From Pseudomonadota bacterium (GTDB lineage: Bacteria > Pseudomonadota > Alphaproteobacteria > Sneathiellales > Sneathiellaceae), in the NCBI GenBank assembly GCA_024743055.1, contig JANSXH010000003.1, positions 228,384 through 292,383 of the forward strand: DNA of 64,000 bases, in the 5' to 3' direction. The position numbers and the translations under genes are program-made. Position 1 is the stretch's first letter. Each line of letters opens with the position of its first letter. Positions 50,911-61,005 of the stretch are shown here, in pieces. The notes beneath the pieces were generated by a model. That model was not told the origin of the DNA. It saw only the letters and a list, made by a program, of their open reading frames with translations, and did not search any database.

Positions 50911-51933
50911 TTACTGAACTGTAATTTCAGTATTGTCTTGAAGGGTAAACCCTTCTCGCCGAAGTGTAAATTCACCGCGGTACAGCCCTTTTTTCCAGCC
51001 AGCTTTAGGCCTTTTGACGCCAGAGTAAAAATATTTCGAAATCTGATCTTTCTGCGCAGGTTTTGACACATATTCCCGAAGAACCTCACCGTCAGGATTT
51101 TTGATCCTGATCTCAACAATATCTCCCTTCTGTGAGCCGAAATACAGGGCTGAAAATATGAGGGTTGGACTGTTGGAGGAGAGAGTTTCTTGGTGAAATT
51201 CACCGCTTTCAAGCTGGCGCCGGCTTTTTGGAATATCTATCGAAAACCCTGATGAGAGAAGCCCAGTTGGAACATAGGTGACAAGACTTCGTGCTTCAGG
51301 GGTCCACAGGTTTTTTTCCGTATGTGTGCAAGGTGTTGTTTTCTGGGGGCCTGAGAAAGGGTCGATGACTTTTTTGCGAGACATGACTTGAAAATGAAGA
51401 TGTGGAAAGGATGTTAGGCCTGACATCCCTACATATCCTAGCGGATCTCCTTTTTTAATTTTCTGTCCCTCAGTAACCTTCAAACTACCCTTCTTAAGAT
51501 GGCTGTAGATACTTGACCAGCCGTCACCATGCGAAACAATGATAGCATTGCCTAATCCCAGCTTTCGGATCTGGGCACGAATTTCTTCGGTATAATCCTC
51601 AAAATACTGATCCTCAATTCCATCTCTCACTTTAACAACCTTGCCGTCCGCGGCTGCCAATACAGCGACCCCTTCGTCCATTTGCGAGACGGTTTTAAGG
51701 CGAATATCAGTTCCTTTATGGGTATTGTAGGAAAGAGGCCCACACATGTAGTCCTTTGCCCCTTTACCGGGATCCATATCAACATACTGCTGAATAAAGC
51801 ATGTCTTCCCGAGATCACAATTTATTGGCAGCCCGAATTCAGGAGCCCCGTTAGCATCGACGAAAGGGACGAAGGTAAAGAGTAAGGCGCCAAAAAGACT
51901 TCGGAAGCTAAATAAATTTACGGCAACTCGCAT
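50911..51933 (-). CDS. M23-family (LytM-like) peptidase, exported
   Basis: 340 residues with an N-terminal signal-like segment (VAVNLFSFRSLFGALLFTFVPFVDA). The peptidase domain carries the zinc motif HKGTDIR (HxxxD about 92-98) and the later HLHFQV (HxH), both in place, plus a GDGWSSIYSHL element and a C-terminal beta-rich domain of about 120 residues. It probably cleaves peptidoglycan cross-links or processes cell-surface protein in the periplasm. ATG 51933 lies just inside the FkbM stop region (a GTG at 51936 overlaps it), so translation is coupled to the methyltransferase gene. Confidence 0.87.
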   Translation of the reverse strand: MRVAVNLFSFRSLFGALLFTFVPFVDANGAPEFGLPINCDLGKTCFIQQYVDMDPGKGAKDYMCGPLSYNTHKGTDIRLKTVSQMDEGVAVLAAADGKVVKVRDGIEDQYFEDYTEEIRAQIRKLGLGNAIIVSHGDGWSSIYSHLKKGSLKVTEGQKIKKGDPLGYVGMSGLTSFPHLHFQVMSRKKVIDPFSGPQKTTPCTHTEKNLWTPEARSLVTYVPTGLLSSGFSIDIPKSRRQLESGEFHQETLSSNSPTLIFSALYFGSQKGDIVEIRIKNPDGEVLREYVSKPAQKDQISKYFYSGVKRPKAGWKKGLYRGEFTLRREGFTLQDNTEITVQ

Positions 51934-51935
51934 CA

Positions 51936-52688
51936 CTAAAAGCTAGAAGACTTATGTGTCCAAAGAATGTCGCCACCCACGGCAATTGAAGGATCCAATT
52001 TCATAAACTGATGGGTGTTGCTATCAAGGCGATACGGAATATAGTCGAGCCCTTCAAGAAAGGACCATACCATCTCCTTTGTCGCTCCCGCTCTTTTCAA
52101 ATAGTCATCATTGATTTCTATATAAATGACTGGTTTTAGTGTTTTAAGCGCTTCTTCTGCTCCTTGCAGCATATTGAGTTCAAACCCTTCAATATCCGCC
52201 TTAATAAAATCCAGTCTTTCGATGGATAGAGCTTTAATTACGTCATCTATGGTGAAGGCGGCGCAAACGTCTTTGACAAGCTTATACCGGGTTTCACTAT
52301 CGCCTATATCGCTTGACAAGCGGGTGAGGCCGAACCCGAAAACATTTTTTCTTTTTTCAGGCATAGACAGTGAAGTTAGCTGGTTTGAATTATCGAGTGC
52401 AATAGGAAGGACCACGCAGTTTTTGCAGTTGTTCCACCAAAGCGCCGGTCTTAGAACTGTGCGGGCATAGCTTCCCGGCTCAACACAAAACACAGTCCCG
52501 TTGGCTGCTAGTTTAGAAAAAATCTTGGCAAATTGCCCGGCATGTGCACCAACGTCAAAAACGACAGCGTCTACTGGAACCAGCTTTCTAAAAAGCTCAA
52601 TATGATCTTTGTGATGCTGCTTGAAGATAGCTTTGAAGCTATGTGCCAGCCAGGATCCGGTTAACTTCCATTGGAAATACTCGGCCAA
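51936..52688 (-). CDS. FkbM-family SAM-dependent methyltransferase
   Basis: 250 residues. The SAM-binding start VVFDVGAHAGQFAKIF (about 42-57), EPG acidic loop, and the family's C-terminal block FIKADIEGFELNMLQGAEE with the conserved KxDxEGxE are present. FkbM enzymes O-methylate sugars, lipopolysaccharide or small products. It overlaps the M23 peptidase gene at its stop. Neighbouring genes do not show its acceptor. No signal peptide. Confidence 0.88.
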   Translation of the reverse strand: MAEYFQWKLTGSWLAHSFKAIFKQHHKDHIELFRKLVPVDAVVFDVGAHAGQFAKIFSKLAANGTVFCVEPGSYARTVLRPALWWNNCKNCVVLPIALDNSNQLTSLSMPEKRKNVFGFGLTRLSSDIGDSETRYKLVKDVCAAFTIDDVIKALSIERLDFIKADIEGFELNMLQGAEEALKTLKPVIYIEINDDYLKRAGATKEMVWSFLEGLDYIPYRLDSNTHQFMKLDPSIAVGGDILWTHKSSSF

Positions 52689-52762
52689 AGTTATCTGCTC
52701 TTGATTGGATGTCGGACGAACTAATTTAGCAAGTTGAGGTGAATGTGCAAGCGTTGGTTCAA

Positions 52763-53236
52763 TTAGGCTGCGCTTTGCGCACCTTCCTCTGTCAGGACTG
52801 CATAAAGTGCGTCGGCATCTTCGCTGCCTCTTAGCTTCTCACATCGTCCTTTATCCCGCAAGGTGCGTGAGACACGAGCCAGCGCCTTTAAATGATCCGC
52901 ACCGGCGGTTTCAGGGGCCAACAAAAGAAAGATGAGATCGACCGGCAGGTCGTCCATGGCGTCAAAATTGATGCCTGAATCTAACTTCGCAAAAAAGCCG
53001 TGGACATTGTCAAGTTTGGGTAACTTGCCGTGTGGGATCGCAATCCCCTGACCAATGCCAGTTGTGCCCAGTCGCTCACGCTCAAGCAATACGTCCAGCA
53101 CTTCGCGCTCGGCGCATCCGGTCGCCGCGGCGGCACGCCGGGCAAGTTCCTGCAAGGCCTGTTTTTTGCTGGTTGCTTTGATATCTGCAAAAACAGTATT
53201 CGGACTGATAAGGTCAGTAATTTCCATGATACTCAT
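52763..53236 (-). CDS. ptsN: Nitrogen-regulatory PTS IIA protein
   Basis: 157 residues of a PTS fructose/mannitol-type IIA fold. The phosphorylated His is in GIAIPHGKLPKLD (about 70), preceded by the LLERERLGTTGIGQG signature. PtsN (EIIANtr) receives phosphate through NPr and modulates potassium, nitrogen and stress functions; encoding behind rpoN and hpf is the classical setting. Two start codons lie three residues apart (53236 or 53227), neither with a strong ribosome site. Confidence 0.93.
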   Translation of the reverse strand: MSIMEITDLISPNTVFADIKATSKKQALQELARRAAAATGCAEREVLDVLLERERLGTTGIGQGIAIPHGKLPKLDNVHGFFAKLDSGINFDAMDDLPVDLIFLLLAPETAGADHLKALARVSRTLRDKGRCEKLRGSEDADALYAVLTEEGAQSAA

Positions 53237-53270
53237 GCTAAGTGGTTATTGGACCTGGAAAAACAAGTAT

Positions 53271-53873
53271 TCAGGCTGATTTTTCAGCTGCGTTTACTTC
53301 CGGGTCGATCCAGCCGATGTTGCCATCAGCGCGCCGGTATACAACATTCAGACCATTCGTCTGCGTGTTGTGAAACATCATTGCCGGTAAATTCGCGAGA
53401 TCCATTCTCATGACGGCTTCACCGACAGAACAAGACGGAATGTCCGCTTTGCTTTCAGCAACGATTATCGGTTGCCAATCTTCGGAAGCCACCGTTTCAG
53501 GCTCTTCCTCCTCAGGCTCTGGTGCCAGAATATAAGTCTGTGCCGCAAAGGACTGTTTGGCGTTGTAACGCTCTTTTCCGTGATGGCTTTTCAGACGTCT
53601 CTTATAGCGGCGTAACTGTTTTTCAATACGTTCAGCCGCTGTATCGAAGCTGTTATAAGCATCCGTATGATCTGCGGATGCAGATACATCTATGCCAGAG
53701 CCAATATGGACGCTGCATTCCGTGTGAAAATTATGGTTGTTGCGACTCAAGGTCACCTGAGCATCGATGGCATTGTCAAAATACTTGGTTACACCAGCTT
53801 CAAGGCTGTCTTCGATATGCTCCCGAAGGGCATCTCCGACATCCATTTGCTTACCTTTAACAATCACGTGCAT
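53271..53873 (-). CDS. hpf: Ribosome hibernation promoting factor, long form
   Basis: 200 residues. N-terminal RaiA/HPF domain (MHVIVKGKQMDVGDALREHI opening, ADHTDAYNSFDTAAERIEKQLRRYK helix) about 1-105, an acidic linker (PEPEEEEPET), and the C-terminal dimerisation domain of long HPF (about 140-190, with EAVMRMDLANLPAMMFHN and GLNVVYRRADGNIGWIDP). It pairs ribosomes into inactive 100S dimers in stationary phase. Start chosen at 53873 because the family begins there; in-frame starts at 53909 and 53927 lengthen it without homology. Lies between rpoN and ptsN. Confidence 0.94.
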   Translation of the reverse strand: MHVIVKGKQMDVGDALREHIEDSLEAGVTKYFDNAIDAQVTLSRNNHNFHTECSVHIGSGIDVSASADHTDAYNSFDTAAERIEKQLRRYKRRLKSHHGKERYNAKQSFAAQTYILAPEPEEEEPETVASEDWQPIIVAESKADIPSCSVGEAVMRMDLANLPAMMFHNTQTNGLNVVYRRADGNIGWIDPEVNAAEKSA

Positions 53874-54032
53874 ATTTGGGTCCAATTCTTGAGGTGAAAC
53901 GAATTTCATCCCGCTAAAAGCGCTCAATTCAAATCGCGGGCGGGAACATAGTTTTTGCGTGCAGCGTTGTCAACACATGGTATTGAAATTGGCAGCAGGC
54001 TTTTTTGGTAAATTCATTTTCTGTATCCCCGG

Positions 54033-55592
54033 TTATGAAGCGATCAATTGCTTCTTCAATCTTCGACGTTGTACGGAAGAGGGAATCTTCATAGCATCAC
54101 GATACTTCGCGACAGTCCGGCGTGCAATATCTATCCCCTCCAATTTCATTAATTCAACGATTTTGTCGTCAGAAAGTATCTTGTTGGGGGACTCTTCATC
54201 GACCAGTTGCTTCAATTTATGTCGAACAGCTTCAGCTGAATGGGAATCGCCCCCGGACGTCGAGTTGATCGCAGAAGTGAAGAAATACTTCAATTCAAAA
54301 ATACCTCGCTGGGTCGCCACATATTTGTTGGAGGTCACACGGCTTACCGTGCTCTCATGCATATTGATGGCTTCAGCGATGGTCTTGAGATTAAGCGGTT
54401 TGAGAAATTCTATTCCCTGCGAAAAGAACATTTCTTGCTCTTCCACGAGGGCAGTTGCCACTTTTAATATGGTCTGAGCGCGCTGGTCGAGAGATTTGAC
54501 CAGCCAATTTGCGGTATTGAGGCATTCGGAGAGATATTCCTTCTCCTCCTTTTTCTTGGTTTGTGCACTGACGACGGAATAATAACTGTTGTTCACAAGA
54601 ACCTTCGGCAGGGTTTCGCTGTTGAGTTCCACATGCCATCCGCCATCGGGTCGCCGTCTAATGAACACGTCAGGGACAACTGTTTGGGCAACATCGCCGC
54701 CAAACTGTAATCCCGGCTTTGGATCAAGAGATTTAATTTCCGAGATCATGTCGGCCAGGTCTTCTTGATCTACGCCACAAAGCTGCAGCAACCCTTTTAC
54801 ATTTCCGTCGGCGAGCATTTCCAGATTATCAAGCAGGGCTTCAATGGCTGGATCGAACCGGTTGAGTTCCACAAGTTGTAGCATTAGGCAATCTGCCAGA
54901 TCCTTTGCGAAAACCCCTGTTGGTTCCATTTTACGGAGTTGCTCAAGGACGTCCTCCACCATTTCCCGTCCACAACCGAGATTTTCTGAAATCAAATCGA
55001 GGTCTTCGGTCATGTAGCCGCTCTCGCTCACAAGGTCTATGAGGTAGGATCCAATGAGCTTCTGGCTTGGAGATAAAGAAAAGCTGTGTAGTTGTTGTAC
55101 AAGATGGTCATGCAGTGAGAGGTCGTCAGACAGCATATTTTCCAGATTCAGGTCTGAACTGGCAAATGAGGATGTTCCTCCAGAATTGGCAGCCAGATAC
55201 CCCGTATCTGCCGCATCTGCAGACATGGTCTCAGACGGAAGGTCGGAAGCACTATCATTGTTGAACGTATTGTCATAGTCCGCATCTGTATCAAATGCGT
55301 GCTCCTCCGGTCCAGGAGGAGGGGCGTCGTCGGATATCGAAAGGTCTTCTAAGGGCGGTGGATCAACTTCAGTTCCGTCTTGTGCTTGGCTCTGTTCATT
55401 AGTCTGAGCTGGATCGTCTTCTGACACGAGCGCATCTGCTCGCTCCAATAGAGGATTTTTCTCAAGCTCCTGTTCGACATAAGCTGCGAGATCAAGATTG
55501 GAGAGTTGCAAAAGCTTTATCGCTTGTTGCAACTGTGGCGTCATCACCAGTTGTTGGCTTTGTCGTAAATCCAATCTGGGCGTTAAAGCCAT
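54033..55592 (-). CDS. rpoN: RNA polymerase sigma-54 factor
   Basis: 519 residues. Region I is glutamine-rich (LDLRQSQQLVMTPQLQQAI), region II acidic (about 55-150), and region III holds the core-binding part, the helix-turn-helix and the RpoN box ARRTVAKYRDAMKIP near residue 495. It directs transcription from -24/-12 promoters activated by enhancer-binding proteins. Encoded after lptB and before hpf and ptsN, the conserved proteobacterial order. Confidence 0.97.
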   Translation of the reverse strand: MALTPRLDLRQSQQLVMTPQLQQAIKLLQLSNLDLAAYVEQELEKNPLLERADALVSEDDPAQTNEQSQAQDGTEVDPPPLEDLSISDDAPPPGPEEHAFDTDADYDNTFNNDSASDLPSETMSADAADTGYLAANSGGTSSFASSDLNLENMLSDDLSLHDHLVQQLHSFSLSPSQKLIGSYLIDLVSESGYMTEDLDLISENLGCGREMVEDVLEQLRKMEPTGVFAKDLADCLMLQLVELNRFDPAIEALLDNLEMLADGNVKGLLQLCGVDQEDLADMISEIKSLDPKPGLQFGGDVAQTVVPDVFIRRRPDGGWHVELNSETLPKVLVNNSYYSVVSAQTKKKEEKEYLSECLNTANWLVKSLDQRAQTILKVATALVEEQEMFFSQGIEFLKPLNLKTIAEAINMHESTVSRVTSNKYVATQRGIFELKYFFTSAINSTSGGDSHSAEAVRHKLKQLVDEESPNKILSDDKIVELMKLEGIDIARRTVAKYRDAMKIPSSVQRRRLKKQLIAS

Positions 55593-55617
55593 TGCTGATT
55601 TTGACCGGTTTCAATCC

Positions 55618-56385
55618 TTAAAGATTGAAACGGTCCCCTAAATAAACCCTTCTCACACCTTCGTCCGCGACAATATCGGCAGGAATACCTTCCTTGAGTA
55701 CACGGCCATCATTAAGTATGTAGGCCCTGTCAATAATATCAAGTGTTTCACGGACGTTATGCTCGGTGATCAGGACACCAATACCCCGGTCTTTTAAGTG
55801 GGATACCAAATCTCTGATGTCACCAACGGCGATGGGATCAATGCCGGCGAGAGGCTCATCAAGCATGATATAGTTGGGCTTGCCGGCCAGTGCTCGTGCA
55901 ATTTCAACTCTTCGCCTCTCTCCGCCGGAAAGAGCCACAGCAGGCGTGCGGCGTAAATGGGAGATGGAGAATTCAGCAAGAAGGCTTTCCAACATATTTT
56001 CCCGCTTCTCCGCAACCGGTTCAATCAGTTCTAGCACGGAGCGAATGTTTTGCTCGACATTCAAACCACGGAAAATTGATGCTTCCTGTGGAAGATATCC
56101 GATCCCGAGTCGAGCCCGTCGGTACATGGGAAGATCGGTAACATCTCTGCCGTCAAGAATGATTGATCCGTAATCAGGCGAAAGAAGACCCGATATGATG
56201 TAGAAGCTTGTGGTTTTACCTGCACCATTCGGGCCCAATAAACCAACAGCTTCACCGCGGTTTACCGTTATGTCCACACCCCTGAGGATTGGGCGCTTCT
56301 TAAAGGATTTCCCAATATTCTGAGCCCTTAGGCCAGAATTCTCGGCAACCAAGCGCGGGCCTTTCTCGACATCCTCAATACTCAT
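55618..56385 (-). CDS. lptB: LPS export ABC transporter ATP-binding protein
   Basis: 255 residues. Walker [10 protein letters not shown] (about 51-59), Q-loop PQEASIF, signature [17 protein letters not shown], Walker [13 protein letters not shown] and the switch His in [10 protein letters not shown]. LptB hydrolyses ATP in the LptB2FG complex to pull lipopolysaccharide from the inner membrane. About 18 extra N-terminal residues precede the core. Follows lptA by 21 bases and is followed by rpoN. Confidence 0.96.
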   Translation of the reverse strand: MSIEDVEKGPRLVAENSGLRAQNIGKSFKKRPILRGVDITVNRGEAVGLLGPNGAGKTTSFYIISGLLSPDYGSIILDGRDVTDLPMYRRARLGIGYLPQEASIFRGLNVEQNIRSVLELIEPVAEKRENMLESLLAEFSISHLRRTPAVALSGGERRRVEIARALAGKPNYIMLDEPLAGIDPIAVGDIRDLVSHLKDRGIGVLITEHNVRETLDIIDRAYILNDGRVLKEGIPADIVADEGVRRVYLGDRFNL

Positions 56386-56406
56386 ATTTATTCCACCCCA
56401 TATACG

Positions 56407-56979
56407 CTACTCATCCCCACTTGGTTCCGGAACGAAAATTCCTTTGACCCGCCCCGGTTTCCCTTCGCTGACCGGGCCTCCCTCGACACGGCTTTTTCCT
56501 GTCACGAGATTGAGGGTCATCGAACTGCCGCGCAAAACGTTACTGCCTTGGGTTAGCACCACATTTCCCTCAAGGTCAACGCGTTTGTTTTGTACGTCAT
56601 AGGTACCTTTGTCACCTTGAGCAGTTTCACGTGGACTGGAGAGAAAAACCTTTCCTGACGCATCAATTTTCCGGATATTTGTCGGCCCGTCTTGGTTTGA
56701 GGATTTCTTGTCCGAATAGTGAACAACCAACTTATTTGCCCGCATGCGGATCTCGCCCTGAACAACCTCAACCTTGCCCTCAAAAATAGCCAGTTGATTT
56801 TCCTGCTGGACTTCAAGGGAGTCTGCCTGGATTTCAAGGGGCTGACTTGTATCAAAAGCACCACCACTTAATCCCGACTGAGCCATCGCAGATGGAGTTG
56901 GGAGGGTAAATGCCAGACCTAAAATTAACAGGAAAACCCCTTTTGTAGTTGCTGGCAGTATACGACGTGCTCTGTCCAT
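56407..56979 (-). CDS. lptA: LPS export periplasmic bridge protein
   Basis: 190 residues with a Sec signal peptide (cleavage near AMA-Q, about residue 33). The OstA/LptA beta-jellyroll repeats are visible: LEIQADSLEVQQENQLAIFEG, EGEIRMRANKLVVHYSDK-type strands and VDLEGNVVLTQGSNVLRG. It forms the periplasmic slide carrying LPS between LptC and LptD. Encoded between lptC and lptB. Confidence 0.92.
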   Translation of the reverse strand: MDRARRILPATTKGVFLLILGLAFTLPTPSAMAQSGLSGGAFDTSQPLEIQADSLEVQQENQLAIFEGKVEVVQGEIRMRANKLVVHYSDKKSSNQDGPTNIRKIDASGKVFLSSPRETAQGDKGTYDVQNKRVDLEGNVVLTQGSNVLRGSSMTLNLVTGKSRVEGGPVSEGKPGRVKGIFVPEPSGDE

Positions 56980-56989
56980 TAGATTTGAC

Positions 56990-57667
56990 CTAGGGATTAA
57001 TGATAAGTTTTACGTTGCCTTCAAACCGCAATCTACCAGATAACTGGTCGGCAACAAGACTGTCAGCTTCCAGGGCCCCGAGCGGGCCGTGCCCTTTGAT
57101 TGGATTAGGGCTTACGACCGTGTGTTTCTTCAGATCAACTTTTGCGGATTCCGCCGTCAATTCATTGCCACTATCTGAAAAAATATTGATCGTCCCGAAC
57201 AGATTTAACAGGCCTGTGTCCGGATCCAAATCACCAGCCGGAGCCGTCAGAGAAATCCAGTCTCCCGATTTCAACGTGATATCTGCTTGCAAGTTGGTCA
57301 TGGTTACCAAAGCATCATCAGTTGTTTTTTGGGACGCAGAATCAGCGGTGACCACATAATATTGATTATTCTGGTCGTTAGCAGCAAATCTAGGATTTTT
57401 CATGGTCAGGCTGTCATCTGTCAGAACCACATCCGCATAGTTCAGGGTAAATCCCTCATCTTTATCCAAATTAGGAAGAACAAAGGCTAACCCGACCAGC
57501 AAGATTGCCAGCCCTAACAGGATGAATTTTATAATCGCGACGAAATGACTGTAACGAGAGTTGAATTTGATATCTGCAAAGCTGGGAGTGCCAATAAAAT
57601 CCTGGGCGCCAGAGATGGTCTCGGACGGAATTTTCTTCTCTGGTGGGAGCATTTCGACATTTTTCAT
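56990..57667 (-). CDS. lptC: LPS export inner-membrane-anchored protein
   Basis: 225 residues: a cytoplasmic tail of about 40 residues, one transmembrane helix (FVAIIKFILLGLAILLVGLAF about 44-64), then a periplasmic LptC jellyroll domain (repeated DVVLTDDSLTMKNPRFAANDQ-type strands). It receives LPS from LptB2FG and passes it to LptA. Its ATG is one base past the kdsD stop, so kdsD-lptC are coupled. Confidence 0.9.
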   Translation of the reverse strand: MKNVEMLPPEKKIPSETISGAQDFIGTPSFADIKFNSRYSHFVAIIKFILLGLAILLVGLAFVLPNLDKDEGFTLNYADVVLTDDSLTMKNPRFAANDQNNQYYVVTADSASQKTTDDALVTMTNLQADITLKSGDWISLTAPAGDLDPDTGLLNLFGTINIFSDSGNELTAESAKVDLKKHTVVSPNPIKGHGPLGALEADSLVADQLSGRLRFEGNVKLIINP

Positions 57668-57668
57668 C

Positions 57669-58670
57669 CTACATCACCCCACTACGGAGGCAATCATGGA
57701 CGCTGATTATTCCGACAACAGTGTTGCCATCTTTAACGAACAAACAGGTGATACCGTTGTAGCCCGTTGAATTCATTTGCGCCAAAGCTTCTCCGGCCAG
57801 GGCTCTTTGTGAGATGGTCTGAGGATCTGGCGTCATTACGTCTTTGACCTGTTTGTTCAGCAAATCCGGGCCCATATGGCGACGCAAGTCCCCATCGGTT
57901 ATCACACCAACAAGGCTACCTGCATCATCGATGATGCCAACACAGCCAAAGCTCTTTGAGGAAATCTCGATCAGTGCGTCGCTCATCAGGGTGCTGACAT
58001 GCTTTAGCGGTATAGTTTCTCCGGTATGCATCAGATCACTGACTTTCAGAAGAGAGCCGCCAAGTTTACCACCTGGATGAAAAACCTTGAATTGATCAGA
58101 ATTGAAACCCTGACGTTCCAGCAATGCAACAGCCAGAGCATCTCCAAGAGCGAGGGTCATGGTTGTCGAAGTCGTGGGCGCCAGACCCATTGGGCAAGCC
58201 TCAGGCGCTTCTGGCAGAACCAATACGATATCTGCGCGTCGTCCCAAAGTGCTGTCAGCTTTGCCGACAATCGCGATGAGTGGAATGTTGAAGCGTCTTG
58301 TATAAGCAATTATGTCGCTCAATTCCTTGGTGCCACCGGAATTGGAAAGACAAAGCACCACATCCTCCGTGGTGATCATACCTAAATCGCCGTGGCTTGC
58401 CTCTGCCGGATGGACAAATTGAGAAGGAGTACCGGTCGAGGCAAGTGTCGCGGCGATCTTATTGCCAATATGACCGTTTTTACCCATGCCACTGACAATG
58501 ACCCGCCCCTTCGCGTCTGCGATTTGGTTGACGGCACTGGCGAAAGCATCATCCAGACTTTGTTCCAGCAATCGAATGGCATCGGCCTCAATGGTCAGAA
58601 CACGTTTCGCAGACGCGATGTCTGCGCTCGCGTCGCTCATGTCAATCTTGGCTTGATCTGAGATAGTCAT
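57669..58670 (-). CDS. kdsD: Arabinose-5-phosphate isomerase (KdsD/KpsF family)
   Basis: 333 residues: SIS sugar-isomerase domain about 40-200 (GMGKNGHIGNKIAATLASTGT, HPAEASHGDLGMI, LSNSGGTKE, and TTSTTMTLALGDALA) and a pair of CBS domains (about 205-333). It converts ribulose-5-phosphate to arabinose-5-phosphate for KDO synthesis. ATG 58670 is chosen over an in-frame TTG 58673. First gene of the LPS-export block, which fits its role in LPS assembly. Confidence 0.95.
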   Translation of the reverse strand: MTISDQAKIDMSDASADIASAKRVLTIEADAIRLLEQSLDDAFASAVNQIADAKGRVIVSGMGKNGHIGNKIAATLASTGTPSQFVHPAEASHGDLGMITTEDVVLCLSNSGGTKELSDIIAYTRRFNIPLIAIVGKADSTLGRRADIVLVLPEAPEACPMGLAPTTSTTMTLALGDALAVALLERQGFNSDQFKVFHPGGKLGGSLLKVSDLMHTGETIPLKHVSTLMSDALIEISSKSFGCVGIIDDAGSLVGVITDGDLRRHMGPDLLNKQVKDVMTPDPQTISQRALAGEALAQMNSTGYNGITCLFVKDGNTVVGIISVHDCLRSGVM

Positions 58671-58851
58671 CAATTAGTCCGTAACTTTCTACCAATCCCT
58701 ACTCTAAGAACGCGGAAGGGCAGAAATTCCGTCGAGAATGCTAAATATATAGGAAAATTTCGTCTACTTAACAAGGGAATAGCGTCACTTGGTCGCGGCT
58801 GTTTCCGAAAGCCTTCCGCCATTCCATTGGCGTTTGTCGTATATGCAGAAC

Positions 58852-59466
58852 TCAAGAGTGAGAGAAAATATCGATGTCGTTCCATCCTGCCAGATCCAGT
58901 TCGGCCCGAATTGGTAGAAATTTAAAGCATTCTGCCGCTAATTCAGTCCGACCTTCACGTGCCAGCATGACATCAAGTTTTTCAACTAGCTGATGTAGGT
59001 ACAGAACATCGGAAGCGGCGTATTCTAGTTGCGCCTTCGAAAGATCGTCAGCACCCCAATCGGAGCTTTGCTGTTGCTTGGAGATATCAATACCCAGCAA
59101 TTCCTGACAAAGGTTTTTAAGGCCATGACGGTCGGTATAGGTGCGAACTAGGCGCGAAGCAATTTTGGTGCAATAGACCGGAGCGCAGGTCACGCCCAGA
59201 TATTTTTTCAACACAGCGATATCAAACCGTCCGAAGTGAAAAATTTTAGTCCGATCTGGGTCCGCAAGCTGTGCAACCAGATTGGGCGCGGAATAGGTAT
59301 CCCCATCAAACTTCACTAGATGGGCGTCACCATCTCCGCTGGAGAGCTGAACAAGGCAGAGCCGATCACGATGGGGATCAAGTCCCATAGTCTCGCTATC
59401 GATGGCAATAGAGGATCCAAGATCCACGTCATCCGGTAAGTCGCCTTGGTGCAGAAATATCGCCAT
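58852..59466 (-). CDS. RNase D-like 3'-5' exonuclease (DEDDy)
   Basis: 204 residues, a single exonuclease domain without the HRDC region of full RNase D. DEDDy residues: IDSETMGL (D, E), FHFGRFDIAVL (D), and YAASDVLYLHQL with the Tyr and final Asp. Such short proteins trim structured RNA 3' ends in alphaproteobacteria. ATG 59466 is preceded by GGATGAG. Encoded separately from kdsD, 181 bases away. Confidence 0.9.
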   Translation of the reverse strand: MAIFLHQGDLPDDVDLGSSIAIDSETMGLDPHRDRLCLVQLSSGDGDAHLVKFDGDTYSAPNLVAQLADPDRTKIFHFGRFDIAVLKKYLGVTCAPVYCTKIASRLVRTYTDRHGLKNLCQELLGIDISKQQQSSDWGADDLSKAQLEYAASDVLYLHQLVEKLDVMLAREGRTELAAECFKFLPIRAELDLAGWNDIDIFSHS

Positions 59467-59685
59467 CTCATCCTCCGATAACGGCTGTTAAGCCAGGAAT
59501 GATAAAGGCATAACCGTTTAAATATACTGAACACTGGTTGTCCAAGTGAAACCAGGACGCTTAAACCTATATCTTATTGAAAAATAAAGAGAAATATCTA
59601 TTCTTCCGGATTTTTATATCAGGTGTCCCAGTAGAATACAAGAGGGCAGCGCTAAGATGTTCCCCACTTTTGGAACAAGCTATCC

Positions 59686-61005
59686 TTACATAAAGCGATT
59701 AACGTAGTTTTCCAGCAGCTCTTGTTGTCCGGACCGGGGCTGCGGATTGAGGTCTCTGGATAGTACCTTATCGCTGATCGCATCAAGATCCATTTTGCCG
59801 TTCAGCATGTTTTGAGCTTCAGAATCCTGCCAACCGCCATAGCGATCATCCAGCGCTTTTTGCAGTCCACCATCCTCTAGCATCCTGAAAGCCGCCTTGA
59901 GGCCTCGAGCACAGACATCCATAGCCCCTGCATGCCCGGCCAGGAGGTCTTGCGGATCAAGGGATTGGCGTCGGAGTTTGGCATCGAAATTAGTGCCGCC
60001 TGTCGTGAACCCGCCAGCTTTCAATATATGATAGTAGGCGAGGCCGACTTCCGGCGTATTATTGGGGAATTGATCTGTATCCCAGCCGGACTGGTAGTCA
60101 TTACGGTTCATGTCGATAGAACCGAATATACCCAGAGCTGTCGCTGTCGCGATCTCATGTTCGAAAGTATGCCCGGCCAGGATCGCATGGCCTTGTTCAA
60201 TATTAACTTTGACTTCATTCTCCAACCCATGGCGTTTGAGGAAACCATAAACAGTCGAGACATCAAAATCATATTGGTGCTTCGTTGGCTCCTGCGGCTT
60301 CGGCTCTACCAGGATCGTTCCCTTGAAACCGATTTTATGTTTGTAATCGACAACCAGATTGAGCATCCGGCCCATTTGCTGATCTTCCCGGGCAAGATCC
60401 GTATTGAGGAGGGTCTCATAACCTTCCCGCCCTCCCCAGAGCACATAGTTCTCGCCTCCCAGTTTGAAGGTAGCATCCATGCAGGACTTAATGGTTGCTG
60501 CTGAATAGGCAAAGACATCCGGGTCTGGATTTGTGGAGGCACCTGCCATGAACCGGCGATGAGAGAACAGATTGGCCGTACCCCAAAGCAATTTGACGCC
60601 CGTCTCTGACATCTTCTGCTCCAGCACCTCGACCATTTCTTCCAGGTTTCGGCTACTTTCCCTAAAGTCCGTTCCTTCCGGACGAACATCCGCGTCATGG
60701 AAGCAAAAATAAGGCACACCCAGAGCCGTAAACATTTCAAAGGCCACATCTGCCTTGAGCCTTGCCGCTGCCATCTCGTCACTCATACGATCCGGAAACC
60801 AGGGTCGGTCGAAGGTCTGGCCCCCAAATGGGTCTTCTCCCTGCCAGGCAAACGAATGCCAATAGGCACAGGCAAAACGTAAATGATCTTCCATTCGCTT
60901 ACCGTCGATAACCTCCTCGGCGTTATAGTGACGGAACGCCAGGGGGTTGTTGCTGTCCTCACCCTCAAAGGCAATTTTCTCAGTTGGAAAGAATCCTGTA
61001 GTCAC
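59686..61005 (-). CDS. xylA: Xylose isomerase
   Basis: 439 residues, class II length. Active-site elements: [14 protein letters not shown] (catalytic His and Asp pair), [67 protein letters not shown], and [18 protein letters not shown]. It converts D-xylose to D-xylulose with two divalent metals. It begins with GTG 61005, which overlaps the xylB stop and has AAGGAG upstream. Last gene of the xylose operon visible here. Confidence 0.97.
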   Translation of the reverse strand: MTTGFFPTEKIAFEGEDSNNPLAFRHYNAEEVIDGKRMEDHLRFACAYWHSFAWQGEDPFGGQTFDRPWFPDRMSDEMAAARLKADVAFEMFTALGVPYFCFHDADVRPEGTDFRESSRNLEEMVEVLEQKMSETGVKLLWGTANLFSHRRFMAGASTNPDPDVFAYSAATIKSCMDATFKLGGENYVLWGGREGYETLLNTDLAREDQQMGRMLNLVVDYKHKIGFKGTILVEPKPQEPTKHQYDFDVSTVYGFLKRHGLENEVKVNIEQGHAILAGHTFEHEIATATALGIFGSIDMNRNDYQSGWDTDQFPNNTPEVGLAYYHILKAGGFTTGGTNFDAKLRRQSLDPQDLLAGHAGAMDVCARGLKAAFRMLEDGGLQKALDDRYGGWQDSEAQNMLNGKMDLDAISDKVLSRDLNPQPRSGQQELLENYVNRFM